The notes: a model not told the origin generated them from the letters alone. Counted from the first letter of the stretch, positions 7,755-16,976 are shown. The stretch is DNA of 42,408 bases from JAJPKK01 sp035311445 (GCA_035311445.1 DATGCX010000181.1:1-42408); one strand, 5' to 3'. Translations and numbers: made by a program.

Positions 7755-8323
7755 CGAGCTTGTAACCAGACTGCCGTCGACCGCCGGCGTGGCTCGATCG
7801 GCGCATGCGGATGGGTGAGACTCAGACGTCCCGTGAGTCCGAAGATCGCTCTGCGCCTGTAGCAGGCGAGCGAAAAGGACAGCTCGGCCGGGCCGCGGTT
7901 CGGTATCGGAAAAGGCCGCGCACACGTCGGCGCAGGCGCGGTCGACGCGTCCGGCCGCAGCGGCATCGGCGCGCCGCAGCCGGACGGTGTGCCCCCGGCC
8001 GCAGCCGAATCGAAATCGAGGCACTCCCTCAGCACAATGGCGCGCACCAACCCTCGATATCGCCGCTCGCAGACAGTGACGGATCAGATGGCAGGTCGGC
8101 AGGCGAGCAGGTAAGAAACCTCGTGCGCATACGGAATGCTGCGCTCGGCGAGCGTCACGTTTGTATTCAGCGGAAATCATCCCAAATATGCTTCGTGATC
8201 CTGCTCATTTGGAGTGTGCCTCATCGCGCTATCGGCCGCCGCACAATTTTGTAGAGAACGCGAATGGGGGATTAGCGTTGTGCTGATTGTTGTCATTGAC
8301 GTCGGGTAGGAAGTCTTTCGCGC
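7755..8323. other. Intergenic, no gene recognised
   Basis: About 570 bases. Several frames stay open on both strands, but they are rich in Arg, Pro and Ala, have no ribosome-binding site and match no family that I know. I treat them as GC-driven open frames. I found no strong palindrome. Confidence 0.5.
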
Positions 8324-9238
8324 ATGACCGAAGACATTCCGTTCAACCGCGTTCTCAATCTCGTCCCGGGTGTCGTCGACCACGTTGCGCCGCGGGTGCG
8401 ACGCATACTGGCCGACAATCCGAGTCCGTTCACGTTCAAAGGGACGCTCAGCTATGTCATCGGCCGCGGCAAGGTTGCGATCATTGATCCCGGGCCTGTC
8501 GATCCGCCTCACATCGCTGCGCTGCTAGATGCTGTGCGCGGGGAGACGGTGACGCACATCGTCATCACTCACACCCATCGCGATCATTCGCCGGGCGCCG
8601 CGCCCATCCGGGCCGCGACCGGCGCCCTCACTTATGGCGAGGGGCCGCACCGGCCATCGCGGCCATTATTCGTCGGCGAAACCAAGCGGCTCGACGCTGG
8701 TGGCGACGCCGATTTCGTGCCGGATCGTCTTATCGCGGACGGCGACTTGATCGAAGGCGATGGCTGGGTGCTGGAAGCGGTAGCGACACCGGGCCACACC
8801 GCAAACCATATGGCTTTCGCTCTCAAAGGAACAGACGTGTTGTTTTCCGGAGATCATGTGATGGGTTGGTCTACCTCGATCGTAGCGCCGCCCGATGGTT
8901 CAATGAGCGACTATATGGCCTCGCTCGACCGGCTCGCGGCCAGGCCTGAGAGGATCTATCTCGCCGGCCACGGCGACGTGATCCGCGACGCGCCTGACCT
9001 CGTCGCTCGGTATATTGCGCATCGCCGCGGCCGCGAGGCATCGATACTGCACCGTCTCGCCAAGGGCGAAACCAACATTCCGACGCTGGTACGCGCGATC
9101 TATATAGGGCTCGATCCGCGGCTGGCGGGCGCAGCCGCATTGTCGACCCTGGCCCATCTGGAAGATCTGACGACGCGAGGCCTGGTCGCCACCGACGGTG
9201 CGCCGTCGATTACCGGCCGCTATCGCTTGCCGCCCTGA
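8324..9238 (+). CDS. MBL-fold metallo-hydrolase, LACTB2-like
   Basis: Metallo-beta-lactamase-fold hydrolase of 304 residues. The two-zinc site is complete: THTHRDHSPG (His83, His85, Asp87, His88), TPGHTANH (His158), SGDHVMGW (Asp177) and LAGHGD (His216). The segment after about residue 225 (RGREASILHRL, then ARAIYIGLDPRL and LAHLEDLTTRGLV) matches the small winged-helix tail of LACTB2/RNase-Z-like members. Human LACTB2 is an endoribonuclease, but bacterial relatives are poorly defined, so the substrate is open. No signal peptide: cytoplasmic. Its last 19 bases overlap the 3' end of the convergent DUF1499 gene. Confidence 0.9.
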   Translation: MTEDIPFNRVLNLVPGVVDHVAPRVRRILADNPSPFTFKGTLSYVIGRGKVAIIDPGPVDPPHIAALLDAVRGETVTHIVITHTHRDHSPGAAPIRAATGALTYGEGPHRPSRPLFVGETKRLDAGGDADFVPDRLIADGDLIEGDGWVLEAVATPGHTANHMAFALKGTDVLFSGDHVMGWSTSIVAPPDGSMSDYMASLDRLAARPERIYLAGHGDVIRDAPDLVARYIAHRRGREASILHRLAKGETNIPTLVRAIYIGLDPRLAGAAALSTLAHLEDLTTRGLVATDGAPSITGRYRLPP

Positions 9239-10074
9239 CCGGGCCTTGCCGAAGCTTTCAGGGCTGCCTTGTTTTGGCGCTCCTGTCGTTCGGGTTTTTC
9301 GGAGCTTGAGGAGTCGTCGATGTCATCGAGTAGCGCCAGCACGCGTGTTGCGTTGGCGCCGAAATCTGCCGTCCCGTAGCGCGACGCTGAGCGAATGTCG
9401 ATTCTCGTGCCCTCGCGCGTCGCGCGGATTCGCACCACAACGTCATCGCGAAAGCCCATGATCGGCGTGCGAGCGATTGCCTCGATGTGACCCTCGCGAT
9501 TGGACAATGGAGGTCGCGAATCAACGACGCGCCATTTGCGCTTGGTAATGACTGCTACGGCGCCGTCGAAGGCCGCCTTGGGGCTAACGGTGAGGAGCAG
9601 CGGCTCGATATCCGGCCACGCCTCCTTCTGCAGCTCGGCTGTGGCACGGCCAGGATAGGTGCTGCTGTTCGGCGGCCGCAGGCGGGCTACCACCTCGAAG
9701 CGTGGAGGATCAATCGGGTCGGTGGTGATGTCCTTGATGGCGGGCAATCGATATGCGGTATAGGCGAGGTAGCCCGGATAGCCGAGCAGTCCCACGCTGA
9801 TCAGCACCGCCGAAACGGCCTGGGCAAAGCCCGGTCCGCCATTGTTCCACAGCGTGACGAACGACGCGAAAGCGAACAGGATCGCCAGAATGGCAAGCAC
9901 CAGCGCAGCCCCGAACGTGACCAGCACAGGGACGATCTCCAACAGATCTGCTCGCTCGATAATGACGGATATTGCCGCCACCGCGAGTGAGAACACGGCG
10001 ATCCGCCGGGCCCAGACGGCGAGCCGTGAGGGCGCTTCCTCCAAGGTACGCAGGCGGGACATGACCAAGGACAT
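9220..10074 (-). CDS. DUF1499 domain membrane protein
   Basis: Protein of 284 residues. Three hydrophobic segments occupy about residues 23-110 (RIAVFSLAVAAISVII, VLVTFGAALVLAILAILFAF and FAQAVSAVLISVGLLG). They are followed by a DUF1499 domain from about 115 to 255: YRLPAIKDITTDPIDPPRF, the TYPG motif, DIEPLLL, EAIARTPIMGFRDDVVVRI and SRYGTADFGANATRV. DUF1499 has no known function. The tail is Lys/Arg/Ser-rich. It is the last gene of a three-gene operon: its ATG lies 6 bases after the M48 protease stop and its ribosome-binding site (GGAGGA) overlaps the end of that gene. Confidence 0.88.
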   Translation of the reverse strand: MSLVMSRLRTLEEAPSRLAVWARRIAVFSLAVAAISVIIERADLLEIVPVLVTFGAALVLAILAILFAFASFVTLWNNGGPGFAQAVSAVLISVGLLGYPGYLAYTAYRLPAIKDITTDPIDPPRFEVVARLRPPNSSTYPGRATAELQKEAWPDIEPLLLTVSPKAAFDGAVAVITKRKWRVVDSRPPLSNREGHIEAIARTPIMGFRDDVVVRIRATREGTRIDIRSASRYGTADFGANATRVLALLDDIDDSSSSEKPERQERQNKAALKASARPGQGGKR

Positions 10075-10080
10075 TGCGGA

Positions 10081-11202
10081 TCATCCTCCGGCACAGATGT
10101 TCTTGAGCGCGTCCCATTCGGCCGGCGTCAACAGCGCCCTCATTGGTGATGGCCGGGCAATCCGCGCGATCGCGTCGGCGCGCTCCTGGGCTTGCGGGTG
10201 GTCGAGCAGAAAGTGAAAGGAGGTCGTTGCTCCCGGGTTACCGGAAATGCGTAACAGGATGGCGCCGAGTGCGTGCGGGTCACTGCCGACCTTGTACATC
10301 AGATTGGCGCCGAACTCATCAGCGGCGGCTTCCGCGGCGCGGGAATAGGCCGTCCGCAGTACTGTTCGTGCGGCGACGATCACCGCGCCGCCACCGGTGA
10401 AATCGCCGAGCAGCATGCCGAAAAGCAAGGACAGGCCGGCGGTCTCCAGCACCGCTTTGGTGCCATCGCGGTGGGCGACATGGCCGATCTCATGGCCGAG
10501 CACGACGGCAAGTTCGTCAACTGAATCTGCCCTGGTCAGCAGCCCGTCGAATACGTAGATATGGCCGCCCGGCAGCGTGATCGCGTTGGCATCAATACGC
10601 CGCACCACAACGGCCCGCAGCGGCAGCGATAATCCAGCGACCTCCTCCAGATGGGCGATTAGCTTTGTGAAGGCTGCGCGTGCGGCCACAGCCGATTGCG
10701 CGTCGCCGATGCCGCATTCGAATGACTTTCCGTCGGTCGAAGTGTCGAGCGCCCGCCGCACCTCCATATCGACGGCCGCACCGAGGCGCCTCTCAAGCGC
10801 GACCGGCAGGTGCGGGACGATCCTATCGGAAAGCAGCGGCACGCCCCAGATCGCGCTCGCAACCAAAGTTGCGATGGCGACGAGGCTGAAGGCCACGACC
10901 TTTATGCGGGTGCGCCGGTCGGTCAGGCCGGTTCGGTCGGTCGGCTTTAGGCGCCCGATCAGCGCTGCCGCCAACGTTGGATTATGGATTTCGAGCCGCG
11001 CCGCGGCGGTGGCATGAGCGAGGCCGATCCGCAGACCTCCCGCGGGTATCGCCACCGGAGCGATCTCGGCAAACCGCCATTGCGCAAGGACGGGACCGCT
11101 CAGGGCACTCACACGCACGGCGTCATCGCCGACTTCCACCGTGACCTCTTGGCGATCGCTGGTGCGGCCGTCGTAGAAGATGCCGGTTCCGTTTGTCGTC
11201 AT
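10081..11202 (-). CDS. M48-family membrane-bound zinc metalloprotease
   Basis: Protein of 373 residues. Residues 1-95 are a beta-rich domain (MTTNGTGIFYDGRTSDRQEV, then DAVRVSALSG and WRFAEIAPV). A single membrane segment lies at about 101-124. The peptidase domain carries VVLGHEIGHVAHRDG (His237, Glu238, His241 of HExxH) and RAAEAAADEFGANL, whose Glu291 is the likely third zinc ligand and Asp295 the conserved partner. This matches the BepA/LoiP/HtpX-like M48 group that degrades or helps fold envelope proteins. I chose the ATG at 11202, just 10 bases after the stop of the DUF898 gene; a longer frame to 11301 overlaps that gene and starts with unrelated residues. The close spacing on both sides implies cotranscription. 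Confidence 0.92.
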   Translation of the reverse strand: MTTNGTGIFYDGRTSDRQEVTVEVGDDAVRVSALSGPVLAQWRFAEIAPVAIPAGGLRIGLAHATAAARLEIHNPTLAAALIGRLKPTDRTGLTDRRTRIKVVAFSLVAIATLVASAIWGVPLLSDRIVPHLPVALERRLGAAVDMEVRRALDTSTDGKSFECGIGDAQSAVAARAAFTKLIAHLEEVAGLSLPLRAVVVRRIDANAITLPGGHIYVFDGLLTRADSVDELAVVLGHEIGHVAHRDGTKAVLETAGLSLLFGMLLGDFTGGGAVIVAARTVLRTAYSRAAEAAADEFGANLMYKVGSDPHALGAILLRISGNPGATTSFHFLLDHPQAQERADAIARIARPSPMRALLTPAEWDALKNICAGG

Positions 11203-11212
11203 ACTCAACTGT

Positions 11213-12523
11213 TCAGACGCCGACGCCGAGCGCGTCAGCGAGACCTTCGCCCACCGCCGAAGATGTCGCCTCGCTGGCTTGCACGTGGTCAAGTGCGCCA
11301 AGATTTGAAATCAGCATCGCTTCCACAGCTACCTGCCACAGCCGCATTTTTACCACGACCTGATAGATGGTCGAGCATCCCAAAATGTAGATCACATAGG
11401 CGACGATTGCCGATCCTGCTGCAAAGACGTCATGCGGTAATGGCATACGGCTAAAATCGGCCTGGCCGCGCGACGCCATATAGCCGAAACCCAGGACAGC
11501 TCCGGCGACGATGGAAAACGCAATCGAGAACAGGAACACATAGAGCAGGTAGCGCAGATATGCATCGTAATAATCGCCCATACTCAGATCCGATGTGGCC
11601 AACGTGGTGCCGAGCCGCAACCCGCCGAGCCACCACCGCATCGTGATCGCCTGATAGGCCGGATAAAGGATGATCCCGAAGAACAATGACCCCGAAAAGC
11701 CGGTTATCAGCCTGGCAAGACCTAGGCCGATACGTTCATTGCTGCGCAGTGCGTCGAGGGCGCCCTCGGCGCTCCCGAGGTCCAAGGCGCGCCCCACGGC
11801 GGACCAGTCGATAGTAGACATGGCTCCGGCGATGCCGGCCGCCAGCGGTCCAACAATCAATACCCAAATCAGCAGACCGCGAACGAGCAGGCGCCACCCC
11901 GCGCCGGCAAATGTGCCGCTGACATTGCCGTAGAAGGTGTTGCGCATCTTGTATCGCTCGAGGTTTGCCACCATCCACGGATAGGCTAGCCCGAGGGTCA
12001 CCAGCGTCGGAATCCACCACAGCATCGCGCGCACAGCGTAAAGAACCGGCGATCCGGTCTGATGGAAACGCAAGCCGCGAAACACAGTGCGCGTAAGTCG
12101 GTAGCGGCGGGCCCGATAAGCCGCATATTGCCCAAAGCCCGCCAGTACGACGATGGCGACAATGCCCGACAGCCGACTGACAAAACCGAATTCGAGCGAC
12201 GCCAGAAAGAACAGTGCATAGACCGGAATCAGAATGCCGATCGCCATCAGAAAGCCGAGCAGCAGCTCCACCGCCGTGCCGGTGTATTCGAGGGTCTCGC
12301 CGTCGATTTCAGTGCTCGCCCACAGAAACCGCCGCATGTCGGTGAACAGCCAGAACCGGTAAATGCCCAGCGTGATCGCTTGGAGGGCGTTACCGCGGAT
12401 CACCAGCCGCCAGTAATCGCCGCGATCACCAGCGAAGCGGAGCCGCACAACAGAGCGGGCAGGCGCGAGGGCCATTGGTTGCGCAGGATCGACCGCTGCG
12501 TCAATGCGATCAGCAAGTGTCAT
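11213..12523 (-). CDS. DUF898 (YjgN-family) polytopic inner-membrane protein
   Basis: Protein of 436 residues made of two similar halves, each with DUF898 motifs: GDYWRLVIRGNALQAITLGI with YRFWLFTDMRRFLW in the first half, and TLGLAYPWMVANLERYKMRN and YPAYQAITMRWWLGGLRLG further on. Eight or so hydrophobic segments are visible. YjgN-type proteins have no established function, but I recall them beside M48 proteases like the gene immediately downstream, suggesting a membrane quality-control role. It is the first gene of the three-gene operon. The ATG at 12523 is the first in frame, and its ribosome-binding site is weak. Confidence 0.88.
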   Translation of the reverse strand: MTLADRIDAAVDPAQPMALAPARSVVRLRFAGDRGDYWRLVIRGNALQAITLGIYRFWLFTDMRRFLWASTEIDGETLEYTGTAVELLLGFLMAIGILIPVYALFFLASLEFGFVSRLSGIVAIVVLAGFGQYAAYRARRYRLTRTVFRGLRFHQTGSPVLYAVRAMLWWIPTLVTLGLAYPWMVANLERYKMRNTFYGNVSGTFAGAGWRLLVRGLLIWVLIVGPLAAGIAGAMSTIDWSAVGRALDLGSAEGALDALRSNERIGLGLARLITGFSGSLFFGIILYPAYQAITMRWWLGGLRLGTTLATSDLSMGDYYDAYLRYLLYVFLFSIAFSIVAGAVLGFGYMASRGQADFSRMPLPHDVFAAGSAIVAYVIYILGCSTIYQVVVKMRLWQVAVEAMLISNLGALDHVQASEATSSAVGEGLADALGVGV

Positions 12524-12711
12524 GCTTCACCGCTTTTTCGTGAATCAGCCGAGATCGGAGAGCGCAGAGACCACGACATCAGCCCGATTGGGCTTGCGCG
12601 TAACTAATGAGCCGAGGACACATGCATAAAGGCGATCGGAGTGCCGCGCAATAGGTGTGCTGAGCCCCTTCCTGGAGCGGATTTCGATTGCTTGGGCGTG
12701 CAGCCCGTTCC

Positions 12712-14337
12712 CTACGCCGTCGGAAGCCGGTAATCCTTAAAGCGCTCGCGCAGCGCCGTCTTCTGGATCTTGCCGGTCGCCGTGTGAGGGATTTCGTCCA
12801 CGAACACCACATCGTCCGGTATCCACCAGCTGGCGACCTTGCCGCGTATATAAGCGAGCATATCCTCCTTGCTGAGGGACTCGCCTTTCTTCATCACCAG
12901 AACCAATAGCGGTCGCTCGTCCCATTTGGGATGACGAATGCCGATGACGGCGGCTTCGGCCACCTTGGGATGGCCGACCGCGAGATTTTCAAGATCGATC
13001 GAGGAGATCCACTCTCCGCCCGATTTGATCACGTCCTTGGAGCGGTCGACGATATGCATGTAGCCGCACGGGTCCATGGTGGACACGTCACCGGTATCGA
13101 AGAAGCCCTCGCTGTCGAGAATGTTGCTGTCATCCCTGTAGTAGGCCCGCGCCACCGCGGGCCCGCGCACCATGAGGCGACCGAACGATTTGCCGTCCCA
13201 CGGCAACCGTCGGCCTGAATCGTCCTCGATTTTCATCTCGACCATGAAAGGCGGATGGCCTTGCTTGACCTGGATGTCGAGCTTGGCCTCGCCGGTGAGG
13301 GACGCGTATTCCGGCTTGAGCGTGCACAGCGAGCCGAGGGGTGACATTTCGGTCATCCCCCACGCATGGATGACTTCTATGCCGTAAACATCCTGGAATT
13401 TCTGCACCATCGCCCGCGGGCACGCGGAGCCGCCGATCACCACGCGTTTGAGATCGGGCAGCCTGCTGCCGGTAGCTTCGAGATGTTGCAGGAGCATGAG
13501 CCAGATCGTCGGCACAGCCGCGGTGCAGCTCACCTTGTGGGCGGTCAGCAATTCGTAAATCGACGCACCGTCGAGCTTCATGCCGGGCATCACCAAGCTG
13601 GCGCCCGCCATCGGGGCCGAGAATGCAATCGCCCAGCTGTTGGCGTGGAACAGCGGTACCACCGGCATTACGATATCGCGCGAGGATAGCCCGAATGCAT
13701 CGGGACCGTTCGCGCACAATGCGAGAAGGAGGTTGGAGCGGTGCGAGTAGAGGACGCCCTTGGGATTTCCGGTGGTACCGGATGTATAGCACATGCCGGC
13801 GGCGGTATTCTCATCGAATGATTTCCAAGCAATATCGCCGTCTGCCTCCGCGATCCATGTCTCATAGGCTACTGCGTTGCGCAGCGTGGTAGGCGGCATA
13901 TGGGCCGCGTCGGTCAACACGATGTAGCGCTCGATGGTCGGCAGTTTGTCGGCGAGCTTTTCCAGGAGCGGTACGAAGGTGAGGTCGACAAATACAAGGC
14001 GGTCCTCGGCGTGATTGATGATCCACACGATCTGGTCGCTGAACAGTCGCGGATTGACCGTGTGATAGATGGCGCCGATCCCGAGAATTCCGTACCACGT
14101 CTCGAGATGACGCCAGGTGTTCCAGGCAAGCGTCGCCACACGGTCGCCGAGCTTGATGCCCTCGCGTTCAAGGCGTTGGGCAACCTTGAGGGCACGGGCT
14201 CGAATCTCGGCGTAGTTCGTGGTGTGAATTGGTCCCTCGACCGAGCGTGAAACCACAGTGCGGGCGCCGTGATAGGTCGCCGCGTGGTCGATTACCCGAT
14301 GGCAGAGAAGCGGCCAGTCCTGCATTAATCCAAGCAT
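12712..14337 (-). CDS. AMP-dependent acyl-CoA ligase, AlkK-like (medium/long-chain fatty acid)
   Basis: Activates fatty acids to acyl-CoA through an acyl-adenylate. The 541-residue protein resembles Pseudomonas AlkK end to end: ARYHGAR-like TYHGARTVV near the N-terminus, TLAWNTWRHLETWYG, YHTVNPRLF, the P-loop CYTSGTTGNPKGVLYSHRS, VVIGGSACPRAM, IHAWGMTEMSPLG, FFDTGDVSTMD, RSKDVIKSGGEWIS and the C-terminal lysine region TATGKIQKTALRERF. I chose the ATG at 14337 (MLGLMQDWPLL), which follows GGGGGAAACGAC and matches family starts; the frame upstream of it is unrelated. No other beta-oxidation gene is adjacent. Confidence 0.93.
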   Translation of the reverse strand: MLGLMQDWPLLCHRVIDHAATYHGARTVVSRSVEGPIHTTNYAEIRARALKVAQRLEREGIKLGDRVATLAWNTWRHLETWYGILGIGAIYHTVNPRLFSDQIVWIINHAEDRLVFVDLTFVPLLEKLADKLPTIERYIVLTDAAHMPPTTLRNAVAYETWIAEADGDIAWKSFDENTAAGMCYTSGTTGNPKGVLYSHRSNLLLALCANGPDAFGLSSRDIVMPVVPLFHANSWAIAFSAPMAGASLVMPGMKLDGASIYELLTAHKVSCTAAVPTIWLMLLQHLEATGSRLPDLKRVVIGGSACPRAMVQKFQDVYGIEVIHAWGMTEMSPLGSLCTLKPEYASLTGEAKLDIQVKQGHPPFMVEMKIEDDSGRRLPWDGKSFGRLMVRGPAVARAYYRDDSNILDSEGFFDTGDVSTMDPCGYMHIVDRSKDVIKSGGEWISSIDLENLAVGHPKVAEAAVIGIRHPKWDERPLLVLVMKKGESLSKEDMLAYIRGKVASWWIPDDVVFVDEIPHTATGKIQKTALRERFKDYRLPTA

Positions 14338-14490
14338 GTCGTTTCCCCCAACTGCGCCGGCCGTGCCTGCCGGAAGGCAGCCATCCTTTCCGGACGCTTG
14401 CATTCAGCCTAGCAACCCCCTCACCGCATGCAACGGCCGACCCTCGAAAGCCAGGCGCCAAGTGGCCGCGGGGAGAGCGTAGAGGGTAGG

Positions 14491-14517
14491 ATGGGTTGAC
14501 CGGAAGCGAAACCCATT
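14491..14517. repeat. Short palindromic repeat, ATGGGTT/AACCCAT
   Basis: Inverted 7-bp arms ATGGGTT and AACCCAT enclose GACCGGAAGCGA-type loop sequence. I recognise the whole as an intergenic repeat common in Bradyrhizobium-type genomes (from memory). It directly borders the truncated end of the oxidase relic at 14522. Confidence 0.55.
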
Positions 14518-14521
14518 AGCG

Positions 14522-14662
14522 TCAGGAGAACAGGAAAGGAGGATGCGGAGCAAAGCGATCGATTTCGATCACGCGCCGGCCGCGTCGCGCAAGCGCCGCA
14601 AGGGCTGCGCTGCCTATGACGCCGAGGCCGACGATTGCGACATCGAAGGAGGGCATCGCCAT
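14522..14662 (-). pseudogene. N-terminal relic of a sarcosine oxidase-type FAD enzyme
   Basis: The minus strand from 14662 reads MAMPSFDVAIVGLGVIGSAA, then ALARRGRRVIEIDRFAP. This is the N-terminal Rossmann FAD-binding segment (GLGVIGSA, then Asp after a beta strand) of monomeric sarcosine oxidase/N-methyltryptophan oxidase enzymes, which are normally about 370-390 residues. Family likeness ends after residue 39 and the frame stops at 14522, within a few bases of the palindrome at 14491-14517. The remaining 340 or so residues are missing, so this is a decayed fragment, probably cut when the repeat or a deletion arrived. Confidence 0.62.
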
Positions 14663-14775
14663 TCCCGACAAATCACATTTATGCTACCGGAACGGCACCA
14701 GAACGTTCGCCGTATTGCCCGCAATATTGCCGGCCATCCCCGCGTTTATCGACAGCTCGAAAGATCGCGAACCAC

Positions 14776-15582
14776 GTGAAAGTCACCAGCGCAATAGCGG
14801 CTGCCGCCACCGTGATGGGCGCCACTCTCGCGTGCATCGCATTGTGCGACGACGCAGCTGCGCAATCCGAGGCTGGCGCGGCCCCGACTGTCTGCCAGAT
14901 GCGTTTGTCACCCGATCGCGCCGTCTTCACGCCGCTTGGCGAACTCGGCAGTCCCGCCGGGTGCGGCGGGCCCGATGTCGTCTACCTGACACGGATCATC
15001 CTGGCGGATCGCACCGAAGTCACGCTTGAGCCGCCCGCCACGTTGCGTTGCGAGATGGCGGAGGCGGTCGTGTCCTTCGTACGTCAGGACTTGGCGCCGG
15101 CTGCCGCTGCGATGGGAGCGTCCCTGAGCGCAATCGAAAACTACGATTCCTACGATTGCCGTGGCCGCAATCGCGTTGCAGGCGCCAAATTGAGCGAGCA
15201 CGGCCTTGCCAACGCGCTCGACATTCGCTCGATCCGGCTCAAGGATGGGCGCGTGATGCGGCCTGCCGATTCGGAAGCACCGAAAGGATTTCGGGTCGCC
15301 ATGAAGGCTGCGAGTTGCAATCGCTTTACTACCGTGCTTGGCCCAGGCTCGGATGGTTATCACGAAGATCATATCCACATGGATCGCGCTGAACGTCGTG
15401 GCGGACACCGGCTGTGCCAATGGGATCTGCACGATGAGGCGCATTCCTACGCACTGCAGTCGTTCGTTGCGCCCTCCCGCGCGGGCGTCGCGGCCTTGCC
15501 GGTTCCGATTCCTCTCCCGCCGCCCCGGCCATTCATAGCCGGTGGCCGCGCCGTATACCTTCCAGCCGAAAGCCGCCCCTGA
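14776..15582 (+). CDS. Extensin-like C-terminal domain family exported protein
   Basis: Protein of 268 residues with a signal peptide (VKVTSAIAAAATVMGATLAC to about AAAQ). It then has the extensin-like family pattern: CQMRLSPDRAVFTPLGEL, CGGPDVVYLTRI, PPATLRCEMAEAVVSFVRQ, NYDSYDCRGRN, AKLSEHGLANALDIRSIRL and the HEDHIHMDRAERRGG motif. The conserved His and Asp residues resemble those of the VanY/DD-peptidase-like fold, so an envelope peptidase role is possible but unproven. I favour GTG at 14776 because the signal peptide begins there; an in-frame ATG at 14635 would add a basic stretch. Its stop shares a base with the start of the aminotransferase gene (TGATG), so translation may be coupled. 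Confidence 0.85.
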   Translation: MKVTSAIAAAATVMGATLACIALCDDAAAQSEAGAAPTVCQMRLSPDRAVFTPLGELGSPAGCGGPDVVYLTRIILADRTEVTLEPPATLRCEMAEAVVSFVRQDLAPAAAAMGASLSAIENYDSYDCRGRNRVAGAKLSEHGLANALDIRSIRLKDGRVMRPADSEAPKGFRVAMKAASCNRFTTVLGPGSDGYHEDHIHMDRAERRGGHRLCQWDLHDEAHSYALQSFVAPSRAGVAALPVPIPLPPPRPFIAGGRAVYLPAESRP

Positions 15583-16976
15583 TGAATGCGCTAAGCAATC
15601 TCGCGGTCCGCGACGTCGAAACCCTGGTTCATCCCTACACCAATCTGGCGACGTTCCGCGACCAAGGCCCGCTCATCATCGAGCGCGCCAAGGGCGTTTA
15701 CGTCTACGACACCGAAGGCAAGGACTACATCGAGGGCATGGCAGGCCTGTGGTGCACGGCGCTCGGCTACGGCAACGAAGAACTGGTCGAGGTGGCCGCT
15801 GCGCAGATGCGCAAGCTCTCCTTCGCACATCTGTTCACCGGTCGCAGTCACGATCCGGCGATCGAGCTTGCCGAGAAGCTCAAGGAAATCGCGCCGATTC
15901 CGGTATCAAAGGTGTTCTTCTGCTGTTCCGGCTCCGAGGCCAACGACACTCAGATGAAGCTCGTTTGGTACCTGAACAACAGTCTCGGCCGGCCGAAGAA
16001 AAAGAAGATCGTGAGCCGTGAGCGCGCCTATCATGGCGTCACGGTCGCGGCGGCTTCGCTCACAGGCCTGCCGACGAACCATGCAGATTTCGACGTTCCG
16101 ATCGCTGGTGTCGTTCACACCGATTGCCCGCATTACTACCGCAATGGCGCCGAGGGCGAGAGCGAGGAGGAATTCGCGACCCGGCTTGCCGCGCAACTTG
16201 AAGAATTGATCCTGCGGGAGGACCCGGAAACGGTCGCGGCTTTCATTGCCGAGCCCGTGATGGGCGCCGGCGGCGTGGTCGTGCCACCGCCGACTTATTT
16301 CGCGAAGGTCATGAAGGTATGTGAAAAGTACGATCTTCTGATGATCGCGGACGAAGTCATTACCGGCTTTGGTCGACTCGGCCGCATGTTCGGCAGCGAG
16401 GTCGTGGGCTATCGGCCGCACACGATTTCAATTGCCAAGGCGCTGTCCTCGGCCTATCTGCCGATTGCTGGCGTTCTGATGCCGGCGCGCATGTACGACG
16501 CTCTGGTCGACGAGAGCCGAAAGATCGGCACCTTCGGCCACGGATTCACTTATTCCGGCCATCCGGCGGCGGCGGCCGTCGCACTCAAGACGCTTGAAAT
16601 CTTCGCCCGCGATCGCATCGTCGACAAAGTGGTAGCGTTGATACCGCAGTTCCGGGACTGGCTGAACCGGCTCGGCAAGCACCCGCTTGTGGGTGAGGCG
16701 CGCGGTCTTGGGCTCATCGGTGGGATCGAACTCGTGGCCGACAAGCGCACCAAACGCGCTTTCGATCCCAAGATCGGCGTCGGAGCGCGCTGCGTCGCTG
16801 CGGCCCAGGCCGAAGGCCTCATCGTACGCGCAATTGCGAGCGATACGATTTCACTGTGTCCGCCGCTCATCATTTCGGCGCAAGAGCTGGACTTATTATT
16901 CGAACGGCTGGGCCGTGCGCTCGACAGAACGCTCGCCTGGGCGAGCAGCGAGCGACTGGTGGCGACCGACTATTGA
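15582..16976 (+). CDS. Class III (omega) aminotransferase, PLP-dependent
   Basis: Transfers an amino group between an amine or omega-amino acid and a keto acid. The 464-residue protein has all class III marks: DTEGKDYIEGMAGLWC near the N-terminus, FFCCSGSEANDTQMKL (phosphate-binding loop), AYHGVT (Tyr150-His151), EPVMGAGG, IADEVITGFGR (Asp257, which pairs with the pyridine N) and SIAKALSSAYLPI (Lys286, Schiff base). It belongs to the group with taurine/putrescine/beta-alanine:pyruvate transaminases; the amine used cannot be told. Its ATG overlaps the extensin gene stop as TGATG. Sharing a transcript with an envelope protein is odd functionally and may be fortuitous. Confidence 0.93.
   Translation: MNALSNLAVRDVETLVHPYTNLATFRDQGPLIIERAKGVYVYDTEGKDYIEGMAGLWCTALGYGNEELVEVAAAQMRKLSFAHLFTGRSHDPAIELAEKLKEIAPIPVSKVFFCCSGSEANDTQMKLVWYLNNSLGRPKKKKIVSRERAYHGVTVAAASLTGLPTNHADFDVPIAGVVHTDCPHYYRNGAEGESEEEFATRLAAQLEELILREDPETVAAFIAEPVMGAGGVVVPPPTYFAKVMKVCEKYDLLMIADEVITGFGRLGRMFGSEVVGYRPHTISIAKALSSAYLPIAGVLMPARMYDALVDESRKIGTFGHGFTYSGHPAAAAVALKTLEIFARDRIVDKVVALIPQFRDWLNRLGKHPLVGEARGLGLIGGIELVADKRTKRAFDPKIGVGARCVAAAQAEGLIVRAIASDTISLCPPLIISAQELDLLFERLGRALDRTLAWASSERLVATDY

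Noticed and set aside
7805..8254. A 149-residue plus-strand frame in the gap before the MBL gene
   Set aside because: Arg-rich, without ribosome-binding site or family likeness. Minus-strand frames over the same bases are equally open, which points to composition rather than coding.
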